Shown: positions 16,564 to 26,307, counted from the first letter of the stretch. The stretch is 64,000 bases of DNA from Candidatus Zhuqueibacterota bacterium (GCA_030950365.1 JAUZRQ010000095.1:1-64000), one strand, 5' to 3'. The notes: generated from the sequence alone by a model not told the origin. Program-made: numbers and translations.

Positions 16564-18963
16564 ATGAACCCACGTTTTTTCAGGATCATACCGATTTGGT
16601 GTTCCGTTCTGTTTTTGCTGCTTTTTGTAGGTCTTTTGGTGCCTGCATCCATGGCGCAGACGCTGCAACTGGATGTGGCCACCATCATGCGTGATCCGCA
16701 ATGGATCGGCTCGTTTCCCAACCGGCCGTTCTGGTCAGAGGACAGCAAATGGATCTATTTTTACTGGAATCCCGAAAAAGCCGATGCTGACTCGCTATAC
16801 CGGATGTCCTTGAAAGCGCTGCATGCAGAAAAGGTGCCGTTGCCGGAGCTGCAAACCATCCCGCCGGCCGGCGGCGTGTATTCCCGCGATTACCGCTTCA
16901 AACTGTTCCAGCGCAATGGCGACCTGTTTTTGTACGACATCAAACGCAAACGGCTGCGGCGGATCACGCGTACCGCCGAACGCGAATCCAATCCGCAGTT
17001 TTCGCAGGATGAACGTTCGGTGATTTTTCAGCGTGGCTGGAATTTGTTTCGCTGGGACCGCGCCACCGGCGAAATCACGCAACTGGTGGAATTTAAAAAG
17101 GGCAAAAAACCGGATCCCGATCCCAAACCCAAAACCGATCAGGAAAAATTTTTGCGGCAGGAAGAACTGTCGCTGTTTCAGGTGCTGAAAGAACGCAAAG
17201 AAAAGCGCGACCGGCGCCGTAAAGCACGCGAACAGCTCAAAACCGGCCCGCCGACGATTTACGTTGGCAACCGCTCGGTGGAAATCCCGCAGCTCTCGCC
17301 GGATGGCAAATACATTACCCTGCGGCTGAGCGAACGAAACTCGAAAGCCAAACGCACCATCGTGCCGAATTATGTCACCGAAAGCGGCTTCACGGAAACC
17401 ATTAGCGCGCGCACCAAAGTGGGCGCGCCGCAGGGGAAAAGCCAGTTCGCGTTTGTGGATTTACAGCGGGACACGTTAATCATCATCGAACCGGATAGCC
17501 TGCCGGGTATTTTCGATGTTCCGCCCTATACGGTTCCGCCCAAAAAAGAGAAAATAAAGCAAAAAGAGGCAAACAAGCACTCGCGCCCCGTGACCTTTCA
17601 TGGGCCCTACTGGAGCCCCGATGGCCGGCGCGCCTTTGTGGTGGTGACGTCGGATGACAACAAAGACCGCTGGTTGGCGTTGTTGCATCTGCCGTCGGGA
17701 CGTCTGGAGCCGTTCGAGCATCAGCACGATGAAGCGTGGATTGGCGGACCGAACATCATCGGCTGGGGCCGCCCGGGGCTCGTCGGCTGGATGCCCGATA
17801 GCCGCCGCATCTGGTTCTGCAGTGAAGAAACCGGCTACAGCCATTTGTATGTGTATGATGTCATCACCCGCAAGAAACAAGCGCTCACCCGGGGCGAGTT
17901 TGAAATTTACAATCCTTTCCTGTCGCGCAACAAAAAATTCTGGTATTTTCACGCCAACCGGGAACATCCAGGCGAACGCCATTTTTACCGCATGCCGGCC
18001 AATGGCGGCAAAATGGAAAAACTGACCAGTCTCTCCGGCCGCAACGACGTGGTGCTCTCCCCGGATGAAAAGTATCTACTCATTCGGCGCTCGTTTTCGA
18101 ATCAGCCGCCGGAACTGTATCTGCAGAAAAACTCGCCCCGGGCACGACCGCGGCAACTTACCGAATCCACCACCCAGGAATGGCGGCGCTATCCGTGGCG
18201 CATTCCGGAAATCGTACGCATTCCCGCCCGTGATGGCGCCCGGCCGTATGCGCGCCTTTACCGGCCAGAAAAGCCCAATGGCGCCGCCGTGATCTTCGTT
18301 CACGGCGCCGGTTACCTGCAGAATGCGCACAAATGGTGGTCCAGCTATTTTCGTGAGTACATGTTCCACAATTTGCTCGCCGATCGCGGTTATTACGTGC
18401 TCGACATTGATTACCGCGGCAGCGCCGGCTATGGCCGCGACTGGCGCACGGCGATTTACAGGCACATGGGCGGCAAGGACCTCGACGACCAGATCGATGG
18501 CGCGAGCTGGCTGGTCAAAGAATTCGGCATCGATCCGAAACGCATCGGCATTTACGGTGGTTCTTATGGCGGTTTCATCACGCTCATGGCCATGTTCACC
18601 CAGCCCGATGTGTTCGCTTGCGGTGCAGCACTGCGGCCGGTCACCGATTGGGCGCATTACAATCATCCCTACACCTCGAACATACTCAATATTCCGCAGG
18701 CCGATACCCTGGCGTTTCGGCGCAGCAGTCCCATATATCACGCCGAAGGCCTCAAGGGCCGGCTGCTCATCTGCCACGGTATGATCGACACCAATGTGCA
18801 TTTTCAGGATGTGGTGCGGCTGGCCCAGCGACTGATCGAACTGGGCAAGGAAAATTGGGAGCTGGCGGTGTATCCTCTCGAGGGCCACGGTTTCCGAGAG
18901 CCCAGCTCGTGGACGGATGAATACCGCCGGATTTTGAGGCTTTTTGAAGAAACCTTGAGATAA
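16564..18963 (+). CDS. Secreted S9 peptidase (prolyl oligopeptidase/DPP IV-like)
   Basis: A 799-residue protein with a signal peptide (hydrophobic to about residue 30, ending SMAQ), a long beta-propeller and a C-terminal alpha/beta-hydrolase domain. The catalytic triad is visible: Ser667 in GGSYGGF, Asp742 in MIDTNVH and His775 in EGHGF. ATG 16564 lies behind AAGGAGG. It probably cleaves peptides after proline or related residues in the periplasm or outside the cell. A lysine/arginine-rich insert (KERKEKRDRRRKAREQ) near residue 215 is unusual for the propeller. It is followed after two bases by the methyltransferase gene at 18966, which suggests co-transcription without obvious functional link. 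Confidence 0.93.
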   Translation: MNPRFFRIIPIWCSVLFLLLFVGLLVPASMAQTLQLDVATIMRDPQWIGSFPNRPFWSEDSKWIYFYWNPEKADADSLYRMSLKALHAEKVPLPELQTIPPAGGVYSRDYRFKLFQRNGDLFLYDIKRKRLRRITRTAERESNPQFSQDERSVIFQRGWNLFRWDRATGEITQLVEFKKGKKPDPDPKPKTDQEKFLRQEELSLFQVLKERKEKRDRRRKAREQLKTGPPTIYVGNRSVEIPQLSPDGKYITLRLSERNSKAKRTIVPNYVTESGFTETISARTKVGAPQGKSQFAFVDLQRDTLIIIEPDSLPGIFDVPPYTVPPKKEKIKQKEANKHSRPVTFHGPYWSPDGRRAFVVVTSDDNKDRWLALLHLPSGRLEPFEHQHDEAWIGGPNIIGWGRPGLVGWMPDSRRIWFCSEETGYSHLYVYDVITRKKQALTRGEFEIYNPFLSRNKKFWYFHANREHPGERHFYRMPANGGKMEKLTSLSGRNDVVLSPDEKYLLIRRSFSNQPPELYLQKNSPRARPRQLTESTTQEWRRYPWRIPEIVRIPARDGARPYARLYRPEKPNGAAVIFVHGAGYLQNAHKWWSSYFREYMFHNLLADRGYYVLDIDYRGSAGYGRDWRTAIYRHMGGKDLDDQIDGASWLVKEFGIDPKRIGIYGGSYGGFITLMAMFTQPDVFACGAALRPVTDWAHYNHPYTSNILNIPQADTLAFRRSSPIYHAEGLKGRLLICHGMIDTNVHFQDVVRLAQRLIELGKENWELAVYPLEGHGFREPSSWTDEYRRILRLFEETLR

Positions 18964-18965
18964 GT

Positions 18966-20096
18966 TTGGACGAGTATCGATATTTTGTGCCGGCCGCGCG
19001 TGGCCTCGAAGCGGTGGTGGCTGACGAATTGAAAGCGCTGCAGGCAACCGAAGTGCAGCCGCAAATTGGCGGCGTGGCCTTTCGCGGCTCGCTGGAAGCC
19101 GGCTACCGGGCGAATCTGTGGCTGCGCAGTGGCGTTCGGGTGCTACTGTTGCTGAAGGAGTTTCAAGCCAGCAGCGCGGATAAGCTGTATCGGCAGGCAT
19201 TGGAGGTGCCCTGGGAAAAGTATTTCCATTTGCACAAAACCTTTGCCGTACAGGCCAACATCCGCGATTCCGCGCTGCGGCACTCGCATTATGTGGCCCT
19301 CAAGGTCAAAGACGCCATCGCTGACCGGTTTCGCCGCGTTTTCAACCGGCGTCCCGATGTAAACACCTCAGCGCCGGACATTCTAATCAACGTGTATTTG
19401 AAAGCGGATCATTGCCAGCTTTATCTGGACATGTCCGGGGAAAGCCTGCACCGGCGTGGCTACCGCACCGAAAAAGGCGCGGCTCCGCTCAATGAGGCGT
19501 TGGCCGCGGGCATGCTGGCCATCGCTGGCTACACCGGCCGGCAGCCGTTCGTCGATCCCATGTGCGGCGCGGGCACGCTGCCCATCGAGGCCGCGCTTAT
19601 TGCTCGCCAGATCGCACCGGGGTTGCTGCGCTCCTCGTTTGCCTTTCAGCACTGGCGCAAGTATGATGAGCGTCTGTGGCAATCCCTGCTGGATGAGGCC
19701 CGGCACCGCCGGCTCCTTGCGGCGCCAGCGCCCATCGTTGGCTCGGACCTGCAGCCCCGGGTGCTCGAAATTGCCCGCGCCAATGCCCGTCGCGCCGGGG
19801 TTTTGCAGGATATCCGCTTCGAGCAGCGTCCGCTCACGGAGGCGCGACCGGTGGGGGACCATGGCATTCTCATTTGCAATCCACCTTACGGCGAGCGGCT
19901 GGGCGTGGAAAAGTCGCTTGCCGAGCTGTATAAATCCATCGGCGATCTCCTCAAGCAGCATTTCAAAGGCTACACAGGCTTTGTTTTCACCGGCAATTTG
20001 AACCTGGCCAAACGCATCGGCTTGAAGCCCAGACGCCGGCATATTCTGTACAACGGTCCAATTGAATGCCGGTTACTGGAATTCCCGATTTATTAG
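18966..20096 (+). CDS. rlmL: THUMP-domain 23S rRNA guanine-N2 methyltransferase (RlmL N-half type)
   Basis: A 376-residue enzyme expected to methylate N2 of a guanine in 23S rRNA. The N-terminal part (AARGLEAVVADEL, then a THUMP region to about residue 165) binds RNA. The methyltransferase half shows SGESLHRRGYR, PFVDPMCGAGTLPIEAAL (SAM site) and ICNPPYGERLG, the NPPY catalytic motif. It corresponds to the first half of E. coli RlmKL, without the second methyltransferase. The start is a TTG two bases after the preceding stop; no ATG is available before the conserved N-terminus. Specificity for G2445 is an inference from the family. Confidence 0.88.
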   Translation: MDEYRYFVPAARGLEAVVADELKALQATEVQPQIGGVAFRGSLEAGYRANLWLRSGVRVLLLLKEFQASSADKLYRQALEVPWEKYFHLHKTFAVQANIRDSALRHSHYVALKVKDAIADRFRRVFNRRPDVNTSAPDILINVYLKADHCQLYLDMSGESLHRRGYRTEKGAAPLNEALAAGMLAIAGYTGRQPFVDPMCGAGTLPIEAALIARQIAPGLLRSSFAFQHWRKYDERLWQSLLDEARHRRLLAAPAPIVGSDLQPRVLEIARANARRAGVLQDIRFEQRPLTEARPVGDHGILICNPPYGERLGVEKSLAELYKSIGDLLKQHFKGYTGFVFTGNLNLAKRIGLKPRRRHILYNGPIECRLLEFPIY

Positions 20097-20170
20097 CTGG
20101 AACTCAAACGGCGCAAAATCGTTATTCAAAATAAATTGATGCGCAATCACCAAATCCAGATGGAGGTCGG

Positions 20171-20653
20171 ATGACACTGGTATTTCAGGAGAGGCAACCA
20201 CTCGAGCGGTGGGTGAGCTATCTGGTCTGGTTGGGCATCTGGGCCTATGTGATGATGGCCATTGCAGTCACGTTGCTGCTGCATCCGCCGGCGCTGATTT
20301 TAATCGGCGCTTTTGTCAGTTTCATTGCCTTCGTGTTTGCCGCCTATAACTTCCGCAGCCTGAACATCCGCATCGAAAACGACGGTATTTCTTTCGGTTT
20401 CGGCGTGTTTCGCAAGCACATCCGTTGGAACGAAATCGAAAGTATTTCGGTTCAGCCCTATCTGTTTTCGCGATTTCTCGGCTGGGGGATCGTTCTGGAT
20501 TTGCGCGGCACCATCGGGTTTATTGCGCGGCGTAGTCTGGGGGTGGAATTGCAGCTCAAGAACGGCCGCAAATTTTTCTTCAGCACGTGGCATCCCTACG
20601 AACTGGCCGACTTGATCCGATCGCGGTTGCACCATCCAGAAACCAAAAAATAG
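20171..20653 (+). CDS. Membrane protein with PH-like domain
   Basis: A 160-residue protein with two close membrane helices (about residues 18-60), followed by a soluble segment resembling bacterial PH domains (IRIENDGISFGFGVFRKHIRWNEIESISV...). Such proteins sit in the inner membrane with the PH-like part in the cytoplasm. The function is unknown. ATG 20171 follows GGAGG. It stands 74 bases after the methyltransferase and may be read from the same promoter. Confidence 0.7.
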   Translation: MTLVFQERQPLERWVSYLVWLGIWAYVMMAIAVTLLLHPPALILIGAFVSFIAFVFAAYNFRSLNIRIENDGISFGFGVFRKHIRWNEIESISVQPYLFSRFLGWGIVLDLRGTIGFIARRSLGVELQLKNGRKFFFSTWHPYELADLIRSRLHHPETKK

Positions 20654-20762
20654 ACGTGCATCTCCCCCTTGCATCGGATCGCACGTGCCTGCGCCACATC
20701 GTTCAGCCGTCCATTCGGGCGAATGAGCGCCGCCCTGCGTGCCGATTTCCATCTACCGGGCC

Positions 20763-21140
20763 TCAACGCGCCCAGCGTCGAATATGGGTTTTTCGTCCGC
20801 CCTCTGATCGGGAGCGATAAAACAGCCACAGCAACATACCAATGAATAACAGTACCACGACCACCGTGGTCAGCGGATACGGATAGGCAAACGACACCTC
20901 TTCATACGGCCGTTCCAGAACGCTGACTGAAAGCAGCATTGCTTTCGCCGATACCGTATTCGTTGGGGAAAGATAGGAGGTCGACTCTGCCGCTGGGGTG
21001 GTCGTACCAGGGAAGGTATTTGTGATGCCGGGCTGTACGAATGCAATCACTAGAACAAGGATGCAAAGGATCAGCGGAAAAACAAAACTGATGGAAATTA
21101 TGGAGCGACTACTTCGTGGTAAAGATGAATCAGGATCCAT
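20763..21140 (-). CDS. Small membrane protein, unknown function
   Basis: About 125 residues with two hydrophobic helices (SISFVFPLILCILVLVIAFV and TTVVVVLLFIGMLLWLFY) separated by a Thr/Ser-rich stretch and ended by a basic tail. I do not recognise the family. A credible promoter lies upstream (21222-21250), and GGGAAGGA precedes the double ATG at 21143/21140; the second ATG has the better spacing. The next gene upstream on the same strand (21308) encodes a HAD hydrolase, but the promoter between them indicates independent transcription. Confidence 0.6.
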   Translation of the reverse strand: MDPDSSLPRSSRSIISISFVFPLILCILVLVIAFVQPGITNTFPGTTTPAAESTSYLSPTNTVSAKAMLLSVSVLERPYEEVSFAYPYPLTTVVVVLLFIGMLLWLFYRSRSEGGRKTHIRRWAR

Positions 21141-21221
21141 CATTCCTTCCCGATTTGATTCAACTTGCCCATTCAGCAACCCTCGCAAAGCATAGCACGT
21201 GCTTTTTCAGGGTTTCAACCT

Positions 21222-21250
21222 ATTATAATCAACTTGTTACCGCTTTGCAA
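21222..21250 (-). promoter_or_regulatory. Predicted sigma-70-type promoter
   Basis: On the minus strand TTGCAA (21245-21250), a 17-base spacer and a perfect TATAAT (21222-21227) point toward the small membrane protein gene. The leader contains the 10-base palindrome AGCACGTGCT near 21195-21204. Confidence 0.7.
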
Positions 21251-21307
21251 GCAAAATTTTGCAAATGATGCATTGCGATTTTTCTAATAATTTTGTTGCG
21301 CTCGGGG

Positions 21308-22012
21308 TCATCCAGGATCAATGTGATCCAGAATATCCATGAGACGGCGGATGCGCAGGCAACCGACATCCTGCGCCACTTCGAAGGGATCGAGGATAAC
21401 CGGCATCATGCCGGCGTTCGCCGCCCCCTGTCCATCTATAAGCCACTGATCCCCGATGTAAACACAGGTTTCGGCCGTCAGTCCCAGTATTCTGGCCGCC
21501 TTAAGAAAAATACGCGCATCCGGCTTTTCGATGCCGACCACAGCCGAATCAATGATGCATTTGAAATAGTCATCCAGCTCCAGGTCTTGTAGCATTTGCT
21601 GAATGGTTCCATCGGCATTAGAGATCACGCCGAGAACGAAACCCCGTTCTCGCAAACGAATCAAAACCTCAGGAATGCTTGGCTCGAGAGTATCCCACAA
21701 ATTCCGCTCCTCATGCCGCTGGCGAATGGCTGCATAAATAGCCGGCAAATGCGAAGAGTCCACGCCCGCAGAAATGAACCACTCGGTAAACCACATCTTG
21801 TATGGATTGGTCGGATTTTCGCGGTAGGCTTTTTCTTTGACCCGGGCACCGAGTTGCGCAAAGTCATCAAACGGCATGCTGCTGCCGTAGCTGACGGCCA
21901 GGTCATAAAAAAACTTGCCATTGGGAAAGAGTATGGTATGGCCCACATCAAACAGCACGGCCTTTGCTTTTACTTTGACTTGACTGTTTGGAGCAGTCGA
22001 TTTACCCGTCAT
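21308..22012 (-). CDS. HAD-superfamily hydrolase
   Basis: A 234-residue cytoplasmic protein with the HAD core: FDVGHTI (nucleophile D22), VISNAD for motif II, GIEKPDARIF for motif III and YIGDQWLIDGQGAANAGM for motif IV. The second Asp of the usual DxD pair is Gly, a variant seen in several subfamily I members. The cap between motifs I and II is helical, pointing to subfamily IA. It may act on a small phosphorylated metabolite. The ATG at 22012 has no clear ribosome site; an internal GTG just before VLFDVG is possible. Confidence 0.85.
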   Translation of the reverse strand: MTGKSTAPNSQVKVKAKAVLFDVGHTILFPNGKFFYDLAVSYGSSMPFDDFAQLGARVKEKAYRENPTNPYKMWFTEWFISAGVDSSHLPAIYAAIRQRHEERNLWDTLEPSIPEVLIRLRERGFVLGVISNADGTIQQMLQDLELDDYFKCIIDSAVVGIEKPDARIFLKAARILGLTAETCVYIGDQWLIDGQGAANAGMMPVILDPFEVAQDVGCLRIRRLMDILDHIDPG

Positions 22013-22143
22013 TGAAATTTGAGCGAAAGTTAATCTCTATGGGGACTTGCTTCGTTACAGGTTCTCCATTGGTCTTCTGTTCGACCAAGAAGATTACAAT
22101 TTACTGCGCATCCCTCCTATTCGCAAGCGATAACTTTCCCGAA

Positions 22144-23652
22144 TCACGGCCCCACCTCCTCTTTCTGCAACACTGATTGCAGCGGATTTTCCAGATCGAA
22201 ACCAAACAGTTTTGGATTTTCTCCGATCACGGCCGCAGAGAAAATATAAAACACATAATCGCGGGTTTCACGCGGCAGCTTGTATTTTTTCATCAGATTC
22301 CAGAAATTACGTTCTCGCGGATTCTCGGGCAGCTTGCTGATCAAACGCCGGACTTTTGTCTCACCCCAGTTGTACGATGCCATCACCAACAACCCGGATG
22401 CCTGCGCTTCGGTGGTATAGAGAAATTTGATATATTTGGCCGCGGCTCGGGTGGATTTCCGCACATCATGCCGTTCGTCTTTGGGATCCGGCCGACGCAC
22501 TTCCACCAGCGGCCCAAGCTTGAGGCCAAAATATACCGCAGTGGTGGGAATGAATTGCCACATCCCCTTAGCAATCCCGTAGCGCGTGCGCGGCCCGCAT
22601 CGAAAAGGATCGAAATCGCTTTCCTGCATGGCCAGGTACATGAAATGTGGCGGAAGGTGATGCTTGAGCATGGTTCTGGCGATGAAGCTTACATAACCAC
22701 TTTCCAATGCACGCGTGATCGCCTTCCGGTAGCGAGGTGTCGTCCGCCATTTGTTGATATAAGCCCGAACCTGCTGAACAAAATCTTTTGGTGCATTGAG
22801 CTCGCATTCGCCAAACACCCGTGCCATGCGCAAAATGATGCGTTCGTCTTCAGGCATGGACTCGTCACCGAAACCGAGTTCACGTAGATAGGCATCGTAC
22901 TGTTTGCTCATTCGTTCAAACTGGGTCCAGAGCCGGTTGTTCTGTTCGATGAGTGATGAATCTCCTGTCGCTTCGATGATCTTTTCGGCACGCGAAATCT
23001 GTAGCTCGATTTCCTTCATCTGGTAGAAAATATCCTCGGCCAGCTTATGCATCCGGTTGATGCGCACCTGCTGGTGATAGAAAAACGCGCCAGCAGCGAT
23101 TCCCATCACCGTCATACTGATAATAATATTGCGCAACCGCCGCTGGTATTTCTGATCCAATCGGTGAAACCAGCGGCTGACAACCTTGCGCTGATAAGGC
23201 TTCTCGGCAGCCGCTTTTGCCGCAGCCGCCATCATACTGGAGTGCGCGGCGCGCATATCACGCAAGGCCATCCTGAGCACCGGCTCAGTATCTGATTTTC
23301 CGTTTTCAATCAATCGAAATCCCGGGCCCATGAGTTTTCCTAGAAACACAATGGCCTGTGAAGGCAACGGCACACTACCGCGCACCCGACGATCGTTGAT
23401 CCACACCTGGCAACCTTCCTTGATATCAAGAATCCACTGCCCCTTTTCGCGACGTAGAGTACAATGGTGCGCCCGGATGCCTTCACCGGTGATGCAAATA
23501 TCGCATTTTTTAGATGAGCCGATGCGAATTTCGCTCTTGTCCAGTTCTGAAGGCAAATGCTCATGGTTACAAAGGACGTATTCGAAACGAGCCACAACCG
23601 AATTATCGGCTTGCTGCTTTTCCAAAAGAGAATTCCCATTATGCTGGTGCAT
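22144..23652 (-). CDS. FHA domain - membrane helix - lytic transglycosylase fusion
   Basis: A 502-residue protein with an unusual order. Residues 25-115 look like an FHA domain (IRIGSSKKCDICI, then AHHCTL), which reads phosphothreonine in the cytoplasm. Residues 175-193 form one membrane helix. Residues 195-260 are a likely coiled coil. Residues 330-480 are an SLT lytic transglycosylase with catalytic Glu344 in AMQESDFDPF, then GIAKGMWQFIPTTA and ASYNWGETKV. The topology would put the sensor inside and the peptidoglycan-cleaving enzyme in the periplasm. The start codon lies about 12 bases after AGGAGA. Regulation of wall cleavage by phosphorylation is an inference; no Ser/Thr kinase gene is in the window. 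Confidence 0.88.
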   Translation of the reverse strand: MHQHNGNSLLEKQQADNSVVARFEYVLCNHEHLPSELDKSEIRIGSSKKCDICITGEGIRAHHCTLRREKGQWILDIKEGCQVWINDRRVRGSVPLPSQAIVFLGKLMGPGFRLIENGKSDTEPVLRMALRDMRAAHSSMMAAAAKAAAEKPYQRKVVSRWFHRLDQKYQRRLRNIIISMTVMGIAAGAFFYHQQVRINRMHKLAEDIFYQMKEIELQISRAEKIIEATGDSSLIEQNNRLWTQFERMSKQYDAYLRELGFGDESMPEDERIILRMARVFGECELNAPKDFVQQVRAYINKWRTTPRYRKAITRALESGYVSFIARTMLKHHLPPHFMYLAMQESDFDPFRCGPRTRYGIAKGMWQFIPTTAVYFGLKLGPLVEVRRPDPKDERHDVRKSTRAAAKYIKFLYTTEAQASGLLVMASYNWGETKVRRLISKLPENPRERNFWNLMKKYKLPRETRDYVFYIFSAAVIGENPKLFGFDLENPLQSVLQKEEVGP

Positions 23653-24308
23653 GCTGTGAAACCTATCTCCTGTTGCGGTTGCTTTTCACTAATTAGAAAA
23701 AGGTGACATCGAGAGCATGGTTTGTGTAATCTATCCTTTGAATCGGCAGAAACAGATGAGAGGATGAGCTTGAAATTGATATGCCATAGAGGGAACACAT
23801 AAAATAAAAAAGCGCAGCACAGAGGGGGATCGTTGCCGTTTTCGATTCCGTAGTCGCTGTCGTCGCAAGTTCCGTTGAGTTCCGGTTTCAGTCGCTTTCC
23901 GATGTTTTCTCTGTACCGTCTCCGAATTCGCCCTCATTTCCGTCCTTCACCACACCTGAACACAATCCGTGTGCTGCGCGTTTTGTCTGCATTCGCTGTT
24001 AAACTCATCGGACAAATTTTAAAAAGCTTTAAAACCGTACCATGGGATTCGGGGCGACTTTTTAGTAGCGATTCATCCACATCAGCAATGATCCCTTTCT
24101 CCACTTTCTCTCCTTCCCAAGCTAAGCTTGGGAAGGAGAGAAAAGTCATAAAACCACCAGGGTTTTTTCCTTTTTCTCCCTCCCAACAGATGCAGCTATC
24201 GATTCATGTTGGCGCAATAATTCCGTTATTTGAAATGGTAAGAAATGGTATTGAATCGGGAGAATTGTAAAACGCAGTGAAAAACGCCACGTCGGGAAAT
24301 GGGCTGCT
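23653..24308. other. Long intergenic region without genes
   Basis: These 656 bases have no convincing gene on either strand. They hold the longest copy of the palindromic repeat (24105-24143). Short open frames here carry low-complexity or repeat-derived peptides and no ribosome sites. Confidence 0.5.
24105..24143. repeat. Palindromic intergenic repeat, copy 2
   Basis: Perfect arms of 19 bases (TTTCTCTCCTTCCCAAGCT and complement) flank a single A. The core CTCCTTCCCAAG is shared with the copy at 10091. Confidence 0.65.
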
Positions 24309-25097
24309 TCAGGTCTGCAGCCGGCGGGCAAAGGTAAGAAAGGCCGTATGCGCCACCATGCGGAGATTCGGCCGCACACTCAATCCTTCGATGTTCCACT
24401 CACGCAACAGGGTCTCAAGCGTCTGAAATTGCGTAAAACATTTCAGTCGCCGCAGGGTATCAACGGTTTCTTTCACCTGCAGCACGGTCGGCGAATAGGA
24501 ACACACGATAGCGCCTGGACGCAAATGCGGGGCCGCTTTTTCGATGGCGCGCCACGGCTCCGGAACATCGAGAATCAATCGATCGACGTGATCATCGACG
24601 AATTCTTCGTAGATATCCATCTGGCGGATGATGTGATTTTTCTTCGGGCCGATAAAATTGTGCAGATTGCGGGTGGCATTGCGAATAAAATCGCCGCGGA
24701 TTTCGTAGCTGATCACCTTGCCGCGGGGCCCGACGGCCCGTAACAGCGCTGAAGTCATGGCACCGGAGCCGAGACCGCATTCCACCACTGTGGCACCGGG
24801 ATAAATATCGGCCCAGATTAAAATCATGCCAAGGTCTTTCGGATAAATGACCTGTGCGCCGCGGGGCATGAGCCGGGTATGCTCGCCGAGGGTGGGCCGG
24901 AAAATGCGGTACGGCGTGCCGCGCTGGGACTCCAGAATGAATCCCTCTTCCCTGCCAAGAATGTCGTTGTGCTGCAGCAAATCGCCGCGGATATTGGTGA
25001 CCTTGTCCTTCTCCAGAATATCATAATATTCGCGGTCTTTCCGATCCAGAATCAGAACCGGTTCGCCTTTGGCAAACGGCTTTCCGTAGCGGTTCAT
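24309..25097 (-). CDS. trmI: tRNA (adenine-N1)-methyltransferase
   Basis: A 262-residue enzyme that makes m1A58 in the T loop of tRNA. YPKDLGMILIWADIYPGATVVECGLGSGAMTSAL is the SAM-binding entry, and LILDVPEPW is the family-specific active-site motif. The N-terminal small barrel (GEPVLILDRKDREYY) is typical of TrmI. Length agrees with bacterial and archaeal TrmI. Its start codon overlaps the thiI stop in ATGA (25094-25097), so the two tRNA-modifying enzymes are translationally coupled. Confidence 0.93.
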   Translation of the reverse strand: MNRYGKPFAKGEPVLILDRKDREYYDILEKDKVTNIRGDLLQHNDILGREEGFILESQRGTPYRIFRPTLGEHTRLMPRGAQVIYPKDLGMILIWADIYPGATVVECGLGSGAMTSALLRAVGPRGKVISYEIRGDFIRNATRNLHNFIGPKKNHIIRQMDIYEEFVDDHVDRLILDVPEPWRAIEKAAPHLRPGAIVCSYSPTVLQVKETVDTLRRLKCFTQFQTLETLLREWNIEGLSVRPNLRMVAHTAFLTFARRLQT

Positions 25098-26284
25098 ACC
25101 GTCTCGGCATCCTCCTCGTACAGTCGAAACTCTTTTACCTCTGCCGATTCAATGGCTTTCTTTACCAGGGTTTCGTGATCGATCTGCGCATCCAGGCGAC
25201 GAACCATATTCAGGTTAGCGCGGGTTTCCGGATTGCCTGGCACAAACAGCGAGCAGCAGTCTTCATACGGCGCGGTGGAGATTTCAAACGTGCCGATTTC
25301 GCGCGCTTTCTCGATGATCTCGATCTTGTCATCGCCAGCCAGCGGGCGCAAAATAGGCAGACTGGCTACTTCATTGATGGCGCGCAGGTTCGGCAGGGTT
25401 TGCGAGGCCACCTGCGCCACATTTTCGCCGGTCACCAGTGCCAGCGCCTTGTGCCGGTGCGCCACGGCCTCGGCCATTCTCAGCATGGCGCGGCGGTACA
25501 TGATCACCCGGTACGGCGCCGGCACCACGCTGGTGATGTGTTGCTGATAGTCCAGAAACGGCACGAGATACAGCCGGGAACGGTACTGGTATTGATTCAA
25601 AATGCTCACAATGCGCTCAACGTTTTCCTTTGAGGCCATGCTGGTGTATGGCACGCTGTGGAAATGCACAAAAATGATCTGAATGCCCCGCTTCATAATT
25701 TTGAAAGAAGCCACCGGCGAATCGATGCCCGATGACAGCAAGCTCACCGCCCTGCCACCTGTTCCAATCGGCAGACCACCAGCTCCAGCAATTTTTTCCG
25801 TAAAAATAGCCGCCTGGTTGTCGAAAATTTCGATATTGATGGTCAGTTCCGGATGCGTTAAATCCACGCGCGCGCCGGAAGCGGCCTGCACCTCGGCACC
25901 GATCACGCGATTGACTTCCATGGAATTCATGGGAAACGCTTTCTGCGAACGCCGCGTATCCACCTTGAAACTCTCGAAACGGTGATCACCCAGATGCTCC
26001 ATCACGCGGCTGCGGATGGCCTCGATGTTCTGCTCCGCCAGCGAAATCGGCGCAAAGTAGGCAATGCCAAAAACGCGCCGGAGCGCATCGAGAATGGCCT
26101 GGCGATTCGCATGCGGATTCAGCGACACAATCATCCGGCCGCGCAACCGCATGACGCTATGTATGCCATACGGACGTAGGAACGCGGCGATGTTGCGCTG
26201 GAGCCGTTTTTCAAACAGGTCGCGGTTGCCGCCTTTCAGGGCGACTTCATGGTAATGGATGATGATTTGATCGAAATCGTGCAT
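25094..26284 (-). CDS. thiI: tRNA 4-thiouridine synthase ThiI (short form)
   Basis: A 396-residue enzyme that adenylates and thiolates U8 of tRNA and can also supply sulfur for thiamin. The order is NFLD-THUMP (residues 1-165) and PP-loop ATPase (SSGIDSP at 184-190). The C-terminal rhodanese domain of E. coli ThiI is absent, as in many other bacteria, so sulfur must arrive by another route, perhaps from a cysteine desulfurase. Two class-V PLP enzymes are encoded at 56806-59361. The gene lies 23 bases after a beta-barrel gene and overlaps trmI by four bases. Confidence 0.94.
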   Translation of the reverse strand: MHDFDQIIIHYHEVALKGGNRDLFEKRLQRNIAAFLRPYGIHSVMRLRGRMIVSLNPHANRQAILDALRRVFGIAYFAPISLAEQNIEAIRSRVMEHLGDHRFESFKVDTRRSQKAFPMNSMEVNRVIGAEVQAASGARVDLTHPELTINIEIFDNQAAIFTEKIAGAGGLPIGTGGRAVSLLSSGIDSPVASFKIMKRGIQIIFVHFHSVPYTSMASKENVERIVSILNQYQYRSRLYLVPFLDYQQHITSVVPAPYRVIMYRRAMLRMAEAVAHRHKALALVTGENVAQVASQTLPNLRAINEVASLPILRPLAGDDKIEIIEKAREIGTFEISTAPYEDCCSLFVPGNPETRANLNMVRRLDAQIDHETLVKKAIESAEVKEFRLYEEDAETV

Positions 26285-26307
26285 GGTCTAATGGATAATC
26301 TCCACTG

